Below, in pieces: positions 43,717 through 52,904 of a stretch of DNA of 64,000 bases. A program made the translations under genes and the position numbers. Every line of letters starts with the position of its first letter. Position 1 is the first letter of the stretch. Source of the DNA: Flavobacteriales bacterium (lineage in GTDB: Bacteria > Bacteroidota > Bacteroidia > Flavobacteriales_F > PHOS-HE28); assembly GCA_016719225.1 (NCBI GenBank), contig JADKAN010000005.1, positions 1-64,000 of the forward strand. The letters are read 5' to 3'. The notes below the pieces were generated by a model. It was not told the DNA's origin, searched no databases, and worked only from the letters and a program-made list of their open reading frames with translations.

Positions 43717-44883
43717 CTACCCGGCGTAACGCTTAACATCAGCATCCGTCACTTCCGGTCCGCTCAGGATCACCAAGCGTTCCACCACGTTCCTCAGTTC
43801 GCGCACATTACCGGTCCAAGGCAGTTTTTGCAGCTCTTTTACAGCCTTATCGCTGATCTTTTTCAAGATTATACCCTGCTCCTCGCAAACTTTCGCAAGG
43901 AAGTAGGTGATCAGTTCGGGTATATCCCCGGCGCGGTCCTTCAGGTCCGGTACATGGATCGGGATCACGCTCAGGCGGTGGAACAGGTCCTCACGGAAAC
44001 GGCCTTCGGCGATCTCTTTTCGTAGGTCTTTATTGGTGGCAGTCACCAAGCGTGGGTCCACTTTAATCTCCTTATCGCCTCCGACGCGTGTGATCTTGTT
44101 CTCCTGCAAAGCCCGCAATACTTTGGCCTGGGCGGCAAGGCTCATATCCCCGATCTCGTCCAAGAACAACGTCCCTCCGGATGCCAGTTCGAATTTTCCT
44201 TTCCGCTGCGCGATCGCGCTGGTGAAGGCGCCCTTTTCATGCCCGAACAGCTCACTCTCGATCAGTTCACCAGGGATCGCCGCGCAATTCACTTCAACGA
44301 ACGGTCCATCTTTCCGGGCGCTCTTTTCATGGAGCATCCGTGCCACCCCTTCCTTGCCCGCTCCGTTGCCGCCGGTTATCAGGACGCGAGCATCGCTTGG
44401 TGCCACTTTGTCCAACATTTCCCGGATCGCATCCATAGCAGCGCTTGAGCCCACCATGCGCGCATCGCCAGCCTTGACCTTCTGTACTTTTTGACGCAGC
44501 GTCTTTGTCTCTTGTACCAGCTCGCCGCGGTCCAATGCGTTACGCAGGGTAACCAAAATGCGGTTCAGGTCCGGTGGCTTGGAAATGAAGTCGAACGCGC
44601 CTTTCTTGATCGCATCCACTGCCGTGTCGATAGTGCCATGTCCGCTGATCATAACGACTGGTATGGTATCATCGTGCGCCATGAGCTTTTCCAGCACCTC
44701 CATGCCGTCCATCTTCGGCATTTTGATGTCGCAAAGCACCACATCGAAGCCGCCTTTCTTAGCCTTTTCAAGCCCGGAAGCGCCATCCTCGGCTTCTTCC
44801 ACTTTGTGCTTTTCATGTTCCAGGATCTCGCGCAAGGCGTTCCGGATCGCTTTCTCGTCGTCAATCACCAAGATCTTCGCCAT
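43717..44883 (-). CDS. sigma-54-type response regulator without DNA-binding domain
   Basis: A 388-residue regulator from ATG 44883: receiver domain (Asp52 in VLCDIKMPKMDG) and AAA+ domain with Walker A TGGNGAGKEGVA and Walker B GGTLFLDEIGD. The protein ends soon after the AAA+ lid (NVRELRNVVERLVILSG, then about 15 residues), with no Fis-type helix-turn-helix, unlike the regulator at 21762. The sigma-54 loop reads GAFTSA instead of GAFTGA. Relatives with this layout occur in Bacteroidota. No histidine kinase is encoded next to it. A frame running upstream to 45015 has no family sequence. Confidence 0.87.
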   Translation of the reverse strand: MAKILVIDDEKAIRNALREILEHEKHKVEEAEDGASGLEKAKKGGFDVVLCDIKMPKMDGMEVLEKLMAHDDTIPVVMISGHGTIDTAVDAIKKGAFDFISKPPDLNRILVTLRNALDRGELVQETKTLRQKVQKVKAGDARMVGSSAAMDAIREMLDKVAPSDARVLITGGNGAGKEGVARMLHEKSARKDGPFVEVNCAAIPGELIESELFGHEKGAFTSAIAQRKGKFELASGGTLFLDEIGDMSLAAQAKVLRALQENKITRVGGDKEIKVDPRLVTATNKDLRKEIAEGRFREDLFHRLSVIPIHVPDLKDRAGDIPELITYFLAKVCEEQGIILKKISDKAVKELQKLPWTGNVRELRNVVERLVILSGPEVTDADVKRYAG

Positions 44884-45070
44884 GACGCAAAGATGGTGGC
44901 TTCGGATAAATGGACCACCAGTGGATCTGTTCTTCGGCCATGCGCCGACTAAGCAAAGGTTTGAAACCAAGGACACCCCGTTCTTTAAGTAACGGTCTTC
45001 ATGAATTCCGTCCAACTCCTCTTTTCGCTACCACCGGATCTTCCCGCGGAAGATCAGGGATGGGCAACGA

Positions 45071-46273
45071 TCAGACCTGCTCGTGCACGCGGGGCAGGAA
45101 CGTGGCCAACAGCCCGATCAATGGAAGGAAAGCGCACACTTGGAAGATGAACTCAATGCTTGTATGGTCCGCCAAAGCCCCCAAGAGCGCTGAACCTATC
45201 CCCGCCATGCCGAAGGCAAAGCCGAAGAACATCCCGGATACCATGCCCACCTTGCCCGGTAATAGCTCTTGCGCATACACGAGGATGGCTGAGAATGCCG
45301 AGGAAAGTACCAGCCCGATCACTGCCGAAAGGATCCCTGTCCAAAGCAGATCGGCATGCGGCAGCAACAGTGTGAAAGGAGCGGAGCCCAGGATTGAGAA
45401 CCAGATCACGTATTTCCGTCCGTACCGATCTCCGATAGGGCCACCGATCAAGGTGCCAATGGCCGCTGCAAAGAGGAAAATGAACAGATGTATTTGTGCA
45501 TCCTGCACTGAAAGGCCGAATTTGCCGATGAGGTAAAAGGTGTAGTAACTGCTCATACCGGCGAGGTAGAATTGCTTCGAGAAGACCAGCACGAGCAAGA
45601 TCACGATGGACCGTTGCACGGTTGCCCGGGGTATCCCATGCGGCACTGATGGCTTGGCCGGCCTTCGGGCGCGGATAGCCATGGTGCGCTTGTACCATGC
45701 GCCTACCCGCTGCACAACCAAAAGTCCGATCAACGGGATCGTTGCGAACCACCCCAGACTGTGCAGGCCGTATGGTACCACGATCAACGCCGCCAACAAT
45801 GGACCCAATGAGGAACCGAAGGTGCCGCCCAGTTGGAAAACACTCTGCGCAAGCCCACGCTTTCCGCCCGAAGCCGCGTTTGCTATGCGGGACGATTCGG
45901 GATGGAATATGGAAGAGCCAATGCCTACCAACATCACGGAGAACAATAAGGCGATGAAGCTCCCCGCCCCCCAGAGCGCCAGCACGCCGGCCAGTGTAAA
46001 GCACATCCCCACCATTAGTGAGTAGGGCTTGGGATTCTTGTCCGTATAGCGGCCAACAAAGGGTTGAAGGATGGACGCTGTCATTTGAAAACACAGCGTA
46101 ATAAGCCCGACTTGCGTGAAATTGAGCGCGAACTTGTCCTTTACAATCGGGTAGATCGCTGGTATCAACGACTGCACAATGTCGTTGAGCATGTGCGAGG
46201 CACTGATCGCGATAAGGACCGGCAGTACCGTGCGCCGGGCATAGGCGGAAGGGCTTGTGCCCGCAGTGGACAT
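45071..46273 (-). CDS. MFS exporter, fosmidomycin-resistance (Fsr) type
   Basis: A 400-residue, 12-helix major facilitator. The N-terminal SHMLNDIVQSLIPAIYPIVKD and GRYTDKNPKPYSLMVGM, and the GSSIFHPESSRIANAASGGKRGLAQSVFQLGG region (quoted in part) are characteristic of the Fsr-like subgroup of drug or metabolite exporters. Start ATG 46273 is preferred to 46306. It is a single gene facing the short Pro/Thr-rich gene in the same direction. The substrate of this member cannot be told. Confidence 0.87.
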   Translation of the reverse strand: MSTAGTSPSAYARRTVLPVLIAISASHMLNDIVQSLIPAIYPIVKDKFALNFTQVGLITLCFQMTASILQPFVGRYTDKNPKPYSLMVGMCFTLAGVLALWGAGSFIALLFSVMLVGIGSSIFHPESSRIANAASGGKRGLAQSVFQLGGTFGSSLGPLLAALIVVPYGLHSLGWFATIPLIGLLVVQRVGAWYKRTMAIRARRPAKPSVPHGIPRATVQRSIVILLVLVFSKQFYLAGMSSYYTFYLIGKFGLSVQDAQIHLFIFLFAAAIGTLIGGPIGDRYGRKYVIWFSILGSAPFTLLLPHADLLWTGILSAVIGLVLSSAFSAILVYAQELLPGKVGMVSGMFFGFAFGMAGIGSALLGALADHTSIEFIFQVCAFLPLIGLLATFLPRVHEQV

Positions 46274-46354
46274 GGGCGGCAAAATTAGGGTGCCGGAGAA
46301 TGACACATGCTTCTGGCTTCCAACATTACCATGCCGGTACTATTGAACGAAGAA

Positions 46355-46380
46355 AGGCCGGGACATCCTGGTCCCGGCCT
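46355..46380 (-). terminator. rho-independent terminator after the Thr/Pro-rich gene
   Basis: Ten-bp stem AGGCCGGGAC / GTCCCGGCCT around a six-base loop. Read on the minus strand it is followed by TTCTTCG. It lies 22 bp past the stop of the gene at 46402 and before the MFS gene, so it separates the two transcripts. Confidence 0.65.
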
Positions 46381-46401
46381 CCTCCCTTCACTTGCCACAC
46401 C

Positions 46402-46719
46402 TTACTTCTTCACCGGAGCCGTGGTAGGCTTTGGGCTTGCTGGGCGGGCGGTCGCCACTTTAGCTGGCACTGCAGGCGTTACGGCTACTGGCTTTACGGT
46501 ACTAGCCTTGGCCGGTGTCGTCTCCGTGGTCTTCTTGGTCATGGTGGCGTGCTTATGCGCCACATTGGCCTTGGTGGCGTGGTGCATGTTCGCTTTCGTT
46601 ACGGCAGGTTTGGCAGTGGCAGCAGGTTGTTGTGTTGTGGTAGCAGGTTGTTGCGCGCTAACTACGGTGGCGGTGAACAGGCTTGCTCCAAGTACGGTGG
46701 CCATTAAAAGGGTCTTCAT
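46402..46719 (-). CDS. exported low-complexity Ala/Thr/Pro-rich protein
   Basis: A 105-residue protein: signal peptide (MKTLLMATVLGASLFTATV, cleavage after SAQ near residue 23), then a disordered mature part made of Ala, Thr, Pro, Lys and several His (ANMHHATKANVAHKHATMTK). It has a net positive charge. No family was recognised; similar short basic secreted proteins occur in Bacteroidota. A hairpin terminator follows. The upstream spacer toward the permease is divergent. Confidence 0.65.
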   Translation of the reverse strand: MKTLLMATVLGASLFTATVVSAQQPATTTQQPAATAKPAVTKANMHHATKANVAHKHATMTKKTTETTPAKASTVKPVAVTPAVPAKVATARPASPKPTTAPVKK

Positions 46720-47025
46720 TGGTGTGGCGGGTTTTTTAGTTCCGGAAAAGACCGGAACCGTTTCGCGTCACAAATGTTCCGACGCCCGGAACCGATGTGT
46801 ATCGTACCGCTATCAATTTAACCGGATTGGTAAACGTTTCCGCCGATCGTTAAGGGCTGTTTACAATTCCGGCCTTCCACAATGGATGTAAACTTCTGCC
46901 ACGATATTGCAGGAACTACGCCCCGGTGCGCGTCAGGCCCATTAGCGCCTCTTTGCCGCGTGGAGTTGCGCCGTCCGCTCCTTTTTTCCCCAATTCCCAT
47001 AGCTTAGCGGCCCACCTATCAGCCC
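46720..47025. other. divergent spacer, low-complexity gene / amino acid permease
   Basis: About 306 bp containing the start regions of two divergent genes. The only open frames are low-quality antisense ones. No operator-like repeat or RNA was recognised; a clear TAnnTTTG element is not present on either side at the usual distance. Confidence 0.4.
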
Positions 47026-48444
47026 ATGAGCAGACACGACACCAGGAAACCGATGAGCGTTCTGCTCGCGGAAGCGGATGACCAGGGACAGGGGACACTG
47101 GTCAGGAGGCTCGGTGCCATTAGTCTGATCGCCTTGGGGATCGGGGCCATTATTGGTGCGGGTCTGTTCTCCCTAACGGGCGTTGTGGCCGGTCAACATG
47201 CCGGGCCTGCGGTAGTTCTTTCGTTCGTCATCAGTGCGGTCGGTTGCGCATTTGCCGGTTTGTGTTATGCTGAATTCGCGAGCATCATTCCCATTGCGGG
47301 CAGTGCCTACACCTACAGTTTCGCCACCATGGGCCGTATTTGGGCATGGGTCATCGGCTGGGACCTGGTGTTGGAATATGCGGTTGGCGCCGCGATGGTC
47401 TCGATCTCTTGGAGTCAATACCTGAATAAACTGCTTGCCATGCATGGCATGCACATTCCGGGTTATCTCATGGCCGGGCCGTTCGAAGGTGGATGGTTCA
47501 ATCTGCCGGCGGTGATCATTGTTGCCCTTATGTCGCTGTTATTGGCCCGCGGTACCCGCGAAAGCGCCGGGGTGAACTCTATTATCGTGGTACTCAAGGT
47601 CGCCGTGGTCATCGTGTTCATCGTGTTGGGCTGGTCCTACATCAACCCTGCCAATTTGGTACCGTTCATTCCCGACAACACGGGCGTGTTCGGTGAGTTC
47701 GGCTGGAGCGGAGTACTGCGCGGTGCAGGCATCATCTTTTTCGCTTACATCGGATTTGATGCCGTCAGCACTGCTGCACAGGAAACTAAGAATCCCAAGC
47801 GCAATATGCCTATCGGTATCCTCGGATCCTTGGCCATCTGTGCGGTCCTTTATGTGCTATTCGGCCACGTGATGACCGGATTAGCCAATTACACCGAATT
47901 CGGAAAAGGGAATGACTCACTGGCTCCGGTGGCTACGGCTATCGCGCATACGCCGTTCGTTTGGCTCCAGCAAGCGGTCATTATCGCCATCCTTGCGGGC
48001 TATTCCTCGGTGATCCTGGTCATGCTGATGGGCCAAAGCCGTGTGTTCTACAGCATGAGCCACGATGGGTTGTTGCCAAAGGTGTTCTCCGATGTCCACC
48101 CGAAGTACCGAACTCCGTTCAAGAGCAACATGTTCTTCATGTTGTTCGTAGGTGCATTTGCCGCTTTCGTGCCAGGACGCGTGGTCGGGGAGATGACCAG
48201 TATCGGCACCTTGCTCGCTTTCATCTTGGTGAGCATCGGCGTGCTCATCATCCGGAAGCGCATGCCGGACGCTCCACGTGGTTTCCGAACACCCTTGGTC
48301 CCGTTGATCCCTATCTTGGGGATCATCGTTTGTGGAGCCATGATGCTTGCACTGCCTTGGGATACGTGGCTTCGATTGGTGGTTTGGCTCGGCATTGGTG
48401 TGGTGGTGTATTTCCGCTATAGCGTCAAACACAGTAAGTTTTAG
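47026..48444 (+). CDS. APC-family amino acid permease (cationic amino acid transporter type)
   Basis: A 472-residue inner-membrane transporter with 12 predicted helices. The first helix region holds GIGAIIGAGLFSLTGVVAG (substrate-binding Gly-rich break), then YAEFASIIPIAGSAYTYSF and GWDLVLEYAVGAAMVSISW, all typical for the CAT subgroup. Helix 6 contains FFAYIGFDAVSTAAQETKNP. The cytoplasmic N-terminus is about 30 residues. Substrate is probably an amino acid; which one is unknown. It is a single gene, 165 bp before the PCMD-like gene. Confidence 0.9.
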   Translation: MSRHDTRKPMSVLLAEADDQGQGTLVRRLGAISLIALGIGAIIGAGLFSLTGVVAGQHAGPAVVLSFVISAVGCAFAGLCYAEFASIIPIAGSAYTYSFATMGRIWAWVIGWDLVLEYAVGAAMVSISWSQYLNKLLAMHGMHIPGYLMAGPFEGGWFNLPAVIIVALMSLLLARGTRESAGVNSIIVVLKVAVVIVFIVLGWSYINPANLVPFIPDNTGVFGEFGWSGVLRGAGIIFFAYIGFDAVSTAAQETKNPKRNMPIGILGSLAICAVLYVLFGHVMTGLANYTEFGKGNDSLAPVATAIAHTPFVWLQQAVIIAILAGYSSVILVMLMGQSRVFYSMSHDGLLPKVFSDVHPKYRTPFKSNMFFMLFVGAFAAFVPGRVVGEMTSIGTLLAFILVSIGVLIIRKRMPDAPRGFRTPLVPLIPILGIIVCGAMMLALPWDTWLRLVVWLGIGVVVYFRYSVKHSKF

Positions 48445-48609
48445 CTTTACCAGCTTTTCGACGAATCCGCTTGCGGAACGGGCAAGGTTGTACGATATTT
48501 GCTGCTCATTTCCAACCGATACTTCCCATGCTGAGCTTTTTTGGCATAAGACGGTTCAACGTATATCCCGCAACAACCCAAGGCTGTTAACTGCCGAACA
48601 TTTCCACAA

Positions 48610-49479
48610 ATGAATATCACACGACCAATTTCCCTGTTGGCCGCAGCCGTTTTCGCATCGGCCTTGTGCGCCCAGATCCCCAATGGGGATTTCAATCAAT
48701 GGACCTCGGATAGCAACTACGCTGACCCCTTGTTCTGGAAGACGACGAATGCTTTGGCACAGACCTTAGGCGTGGCTGCCACTTGCGAGCGTGGAGATCC
48801 AGGGTCAGATGGTTTAGGCTTTGCGAAAGTGATCAACAGGGCCGCCGCCGGAGGGGTGGTTCTTCAAGGTAAGATCGTTTCGATGGATGCTAATGGGAAA
48901 CTGGGTTTCCCTTTCGCGCTTAGGCCAACCTCAATTGGTGGACGTTGCCAGTTCGCCCTCAACCAATATGATGTAGGCCAAGTGCAGGTTTCGCTGACAC
49001 GCTGGGATCCGGTGTACAACCAAAGCTTCACTGTCGGTTTTGGCTCTGTCAACTTCATTGGCACTTCCAGCGGTCCATGGCAGTCGTTCAGCGCTAACAT
49101 CACCTACCTCAATGCCAACACGCCGGATACGGCTGTCATCACCATCAATGCAGCAGCGAGCCAGCTGTTGGTCACGGACGGAAGCTACCTGCAAGTGGAC
49201 GAGCTCAAGTTCGGTTATATCGGAGCGGGAGTGGAAGAATTGGCGAACGGATCCTTTACCATGCATCCCTCGTTGGCATCGCAGTTCTTGGATGTCACCA
49301 CTGTGAAACCTGCTCTCTTTGCCTTGGCAACCGACATGGCTGGAAGGCGTGTTGCGCAATTCACCATAGATGGCCAACGTAGCCAAATGCCCGTGGGCAA
49401 TTTGGCGCCGGGTCGTTACGTGCTTGAGATGAAGTTCAAGGACGGCACCACCGAAAAGCGCTCGTTCGTCAAAGAGTAG
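48610..49479 (+). CDS. secreted PCMD-like beta protein with T9SS-like C-terminus
   Basis: A 289-residue exported protein. Signal peptide about residues 1-21 (ISLLAAAVFASALCA). The next segment IPNGDFNQWTSD resembles the start of the putative carbohydrate metabolism domain (PF13201 type) common in Bacteroidota, followed by a jelly-roll-like beta region to about residue 215. The C-terminal 70 residues have the shape of a type A sorting domain (ALATDMAGRRVAQ, LAPGRYVLEMKFKDG), though its final KRSFVKE is short. Carbohydrate binding is only inferred. Its end overlaps the convergent Ppx gene by 11 bp. Confidence 0.72.
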   Translation: MNITRPISLLAAAVFASALCAQIPNGDFNQWTSDSNYADPLFWKTTNALAQTLGVAATCERGDPGSDGLGFAKVINRAAAGGVVLQGKIVSMDANGKLGFPFALRPTSIGGRCQFALNQYDVGQVQVSLTRWDPVYNQSFTVGFGSVNFIGTSSGPWQSFSANITYLNANTPDTAVITINAAASQLLVTDGSYLQVDELKFGYIGAGVEELANGSFTMHPSLASQFLDVTTVKPALFALATDMAGRRVAQFTIDGQRSQMPVGNLAPGRYVLEMKFKDGTTEKRSFVKE

Positions 49480-50398
49480 GCGCGTTCAGCGCACGCCAGG
49501 CAGCGCCTTCTTTCAGGGCATATCGGCTCCAACATACTTCTCCGATACCTCTGGAGACAACACGCTCTGCAACGATCAATGCGGGCAGGATGGAGTCCAC
49601 ACGATAAGAAGGAAGTCCTGCAATGGCATTCCGTTCCTCACGTGGCATGCTCAACAAGCCGTCTTTCAGTTCATCGAAGATGGTGGTGCTGAAGTGCATC
49701 GTGTTGCGGTCCTTCGGAAGTTCCTCACCGCGCAGAGCAGCGACCATCGCGGCTAAACTGTCAAAGGAACCGGCCGACCCTACAAGCGTATGAGGCCAGT
49801 GACGGTCCATCACTGCCCATAGGGGTTCCAACTGCACGTCCAGGTGTGCGGCGATCCGCAAATGTTCCTGAACGGTCATCGGATCGCCAGGATGGAAGCG
49901 TTCCAGCAGACGTGACGTGCCCAGCTCAAAACTACGCTTCCACATCAGTGCCCTGTCGGTGGCCAGGATGAATTCGATGCTACCTCCGCCAATGTCCATG
50001 ACCAACTGTGGTCTTTTCCCGAATTCCACGGCCAGGCGCACCCCGTCCAAGATCAACCCGGCCTCTTCATCACCGGGTATAATGGTGACTTCAACACTAC
50101 ATTCTTTTTTCGCGGCTGCTACAAAGGCAGAACCGTTGCGGGCATTGCGCAATGCGGATGTGCCGAATCCCCGTATGTGCTCCGCTCCGAGGCCGCGTGC
50201 CTTGATCCCCAACATGGTCAAAGCCTCCAATCCGCGATGGAAGGCCTCTGCAGTGATCCCGCCCTTTTCGATCCCACCTTTGCCAAGCCCTACGGCAATT
50301 TCCTCCTCGAAATGAATGATCAGCGCGCCTTCCGCGGCTCGTGATGCCACAACGAGGTTGAAAGTGTTCGTACCCAAGTCGATGACGGCTACTTTCAT
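49469..50398 (-). CDS. Ppx/GppA-family phosphatase
   Basis: A 309-residue ASKHA-fold phosphohydrolase acting on polyphosphate or pppGpp. Seen: AVIDLGTNTFNLVVA at the start (phosphate loop 1), GFGTSALRNARNG, LVMDIGGGSIEFILA (loop 2) and GSAGSFDSLAAMV. It lacks the C-terminal HD-like domains of long Ppx proteins, like other short Bacteroidota versions. Exopolyphosphatase versus guanosine pentaphosphatase cannot be decided. It ends convergently with the PCMD-like gene, 11-bp overlap. Confidence 0.88.
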   Translation of the reverse strand: MKVAVIDLGTNTFNLVVASRAAEGALIIHFEEEIAVGLGKGGIEKGGITAEAFHRGLEALTMLGIKARGLGAEHIRGFGTSALRNARNGSAFVAAAKKECSVEVTIIPGDEEAGLILDGVRLAVEFGKRPQLVMDIGGGSIEFILATDRALMWKRSFELGTSRLLERFHPGDPMTVQEHLRIAAHLDVQLEPLWAVMDRHWPHTLVGSAGSFDSLAAMVAALRGEELPKDRNTMHFSTTIFDELKDGLLSMPREERNAIAGLPSYRVDSILPALIVAERVVSRGIGEVCWSRYALKEGAAWRALNAPTL

Positions 50399-50476
50399 CG
50401 ATACGGAGGTGGCTTTAGAGCCATGCTTAACGATCCTGGCCCACGATCCAAAGGCGCACGGATGTTGATCAAGAGG

Positions 50477-51814
50477 TTATCCGCGATAGAACAACCACTT
50501 TCCCATTTCCTTCCAGGTCACCTTCTTGCCATACATCAGAATGCCTGTGCGATAGATCCGGCCTGCCAACCAAGTGGTGAAGATGAACGTGGCGATCAAC
50601 AGGCCCATGCTCAAAGCCAATTCCCACGGGTGCTCGAAGGCGTTGCCCATGGCGATGCGGATCATCATCACCACCGGAGAGGTGAAAGGGATGATGGAAC
50701 ACCAGAACACCGCAGGACCGTCCGGATTGTAAACCGCGGTCTGGGCGATGAAAATGGACAACATCATCGGCAAGGTGATCGGCAGCATGAATTGTTGTGT
50801 GTCCGTTTCCGAATCCACCGCCGCGCCCACCGCCGCGAACATGGAACTGTAAAGCAGGTATCCACCCAAAAAATAGAATAAGAACAGCCCTAAAATGGCC
50901 GCGATCGGCATGTCGTTCCAGATGTCCAGCACCATGCCGAGCTGTTCATTGGCTTCGCCTTCGCCGGCTCCTTGCACACCTTGGCCGAGCTGGTTCTGCA
51001 ATTGCGTCGAGACCTGCGGCCCTGCCTGCTCCAGTGCGGATGCGCTGATCTTGTCCTTGGCAAAGCCCATTCCCACGGTGCTCAATACCGAGGTGAGCAG
51101 GATCCACAACAGGAATTGAGTAAGGCCGACCAGTGCGATACCGATGATCTTACCCATCATCAACTGGAACGGTTTCACTGAACTGATGAGCACTTCCACC
51201 ACGCGGTTCTGCTTTTCCTCCATGACCCCGCGCATCACTTGCACACCGTAAAGGAAAATGAAGATGAATATGAGGTAGCCGAACGCGAAACCGATGCCAG
51301 CTTTCGCTTGATCGTAGCTGCGCTTTCCCGCCTTGTCAATATCGAACAGCTGCAGTTTCAGCGAGGTCTTGATGCGCTGGTAGACTTCGGGATCCACCTG
51401 ATTAACACGTAGTTTTTCCTTTTCGATCACCTTCTCGATCTCCGTGCTCAGGTAATTCTGCGTGCTCAGGCTTGGCAGAGCCTTGTAGAAAAGTTGTATC
51501 GTGTTGTTCTCCAATACCAGCGGATTCACCTCGACCATGGCCGTGTAGGGGCTGGCCTTGAAGATGGAATCGCTCATGTCCGCCTGCTCGTAGTAGAAAT
51601 TGATATCGTCGGTCTCCTTCAATTTGTTCGTTAGTAGTCCGGCTTTGTCGACAACCACGATGTTCTGTACTCCGCTCTCCTGCATCCCCAGGAACACGAC
51701 CAGCGCTATACCACCAACGATGAGCAGTGGCCCCAGCACGGTCATCACCAAGAAGCTGGGCTTGCGCACCCGGGTGATGAACTCGCGCCATATGATCAAT
51801 CCGATCTTTCCCAT
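50477..51814 (-). CDS. ABC-2 type transporter permease (NatB-like)
   Basis: A 445-residue membrane subunit: one N-terminal helix (SFLVMTVLGPLLIVGGIALVVF), a large extracytoplasmic domain of about 150 residues, then five or six C-terminal helices (FAFGYLIFIFIFLYGVQVMRG, LMMGKIIGIALVGLTQFLLWI, AAILGLFLFYFLGGYLLY). VMRGVMEEKQNRVVEVLISSV is typical for NatB/YhaP-type permeases. Its ATPase gene lies 36 bp upstream on the same strand. Sodium or drug export is known for relatives; substrate here is unknown. Confidence 0.9.
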   Translation of the reverse strand: MGKIGLIIWREFITRVRKPSFLVMTVLGPLLIVGGIALVVFLGMQESGVQNIVVVDKAGLLTNKLKETDDINFYYEQADMSDSIFKASPYTAMVEVNPLVLENNTIQLFYKALPSLSTQNYLSTEIEKVIEKEKLRVNQVDPEVYQRIKTSLKLQLFDIDKAGKRSYDQAKAGIGFAFGYLIFIFIFLYGVQVMRGVMEEKQNRVVEVLISSVKPFQLMMGKIIGIALVGLTQFLLWILLTSVLSTVGMGFAKDKISASALEQAGPQVSTQLQNQLGQGVQGAGEGEANEQLGMVLDIWNDMPIAAILGLFLFYFLGGYLLYSSMFAAVGAAVDSETDTQQFMLPITLPMMLSIFIAQTAVYNPDGPAVFWCSIIPFTSPVVMMIRIAMGNAFEHPWELALSMGLLIATFIFTTWLAGRIYRTGILMYGKKVTWKEMGKWLFYRG

Positions 51815-51850
51815 GTTCTGTTCTTGTGGATACTTTTTTGGGCGGATCTC

Positions 51851-52792
51851 TTACTCGGTCATTTCCGCGGCGGCGGGTCTCGTTTCCTTGGCACCCACCG
51901 CACGGATGAAAATGTCGTGCATGCGCGGCACTTCCTCATGTACGCCCTGCACCTGTACGGCCGGGAGGATGGCGGAAAGCACCTGGTTCACCGTGGCACC
52001 ATGCAACAGCTTGACCCGTGCAATGCTGATGCCTTCTGCTTCGCGATGGTCCAATAGTTCGCCGTGGAAGGAGAGGGCATCGGCAAAAGCTACTTTGCTC
52101 CCTGTGTAATCCACCCGGTAGGTAGCTTCGCTGTAGCGCTGGCGAACCTCACGCACGGATCCGCTCAAGACCACCTTGCTGTGGTCGATCAGGGCGATAT
52201 GGTCGCAAAGTTCCTCTACACTGCCCATGTTGTGTGTGCTTAGCATCACGGTGACGCCTTCGTCACGCAGACGCAGGATCTCCAAGCGCACAAGTTCAGC
52301 GTTCACCGGGTCGAAGCCGCTAAAAGGCTCGTCCAATATCAGCAACTTAGGGCTATGCAGTACCGTAGTGATGAACTGCACTTTCTGAGCCATACCCTTG
52401 CTGAGTTCTTCCACCTTCTTATTCCACCAGCCGTCCATTTCCCAACGGGCGAACCAGTCCTTCAGTTTCCGAGTGGCATCGGATTTTTCCATGCCCTTCA
52501 AGCGGGCGAGATAGAGCGCCTGCTCGCCCACTTTCATCTTTTTGTACAGGCCGCGTTCCTCGGGCAGGTAACCTAAGGTGGAAGCGTCCGCGTCGGTCAT
52601 CGGTGTGCCGTTGAAGAGCACCCTTCCGCTGTCCGGGCCGGTGATCCGTGTAATGATCCGGATCAACGTGGTCTTGCCTGCGCCGTTGGGACCTAATAGG
52701 CCGAATACTTTACCCTGTGGCACCTCCATGCTCACGCCGTCCAAGGCCAAGTGCGTTCCGTAACGTTTCACGATGTCCTCCAGAACCAACAT
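51851..52792 (-). CDS. ABC transporter ATP-binding protein (NatA-like)
   Basis: A 313-residue ATPase partner of the permease that follows. Walker A LLGPNGAGKTTLIR, Q-loop region GYLPEERGLYKKM, signature LSKGMAQKVQ, Walker B LLILDEPFSGFDPV and the switch His in LSTHNMG are all present; the last 90 residues are a C-terminal extension typical of NatA/YhaQ. ATG 52792 is used because the frame continues to 52897 without family sequence. Confidence 0.93.
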   Translation of the reverse strand: MLVLEDIVKRYGTHLALDGVSMEVPQGKVFGLLGPNGAGKTTLIRIITRITGPDSGRVLFNGTPMTDADASTLGYLPEERGLYKKMKVGEQALYLARLKGMEKSDATRKLKDWFARWEMDGWWNKKVEELSKGMAQKVQFITTVLHSPKLLILDEPFSGFDPVNAELVRLEILRLRDEGVTVMLSTHNMGSVEELCDHIALIDHSKVVLSGSVREVRQRYSEATYRVDYTGSKVAFADALSFHGELLDHREAEGISIARVKLLHGATVNQVLSAILPAVQVQGVHEEVPRMHDIFIRAVGAKETRPAAAEMTE

Positions 52793-52904
52793 GCCGTTCG
52801 CTTTTAGTGCCGTAATGGCGGGCCGAAGGTAACGTGGTGAAAAGACCGGAGCGATGCCATTGGCCATGCCAATGCGCCGCTCGTAACAGTACGCCAATAG
52901 CCTT

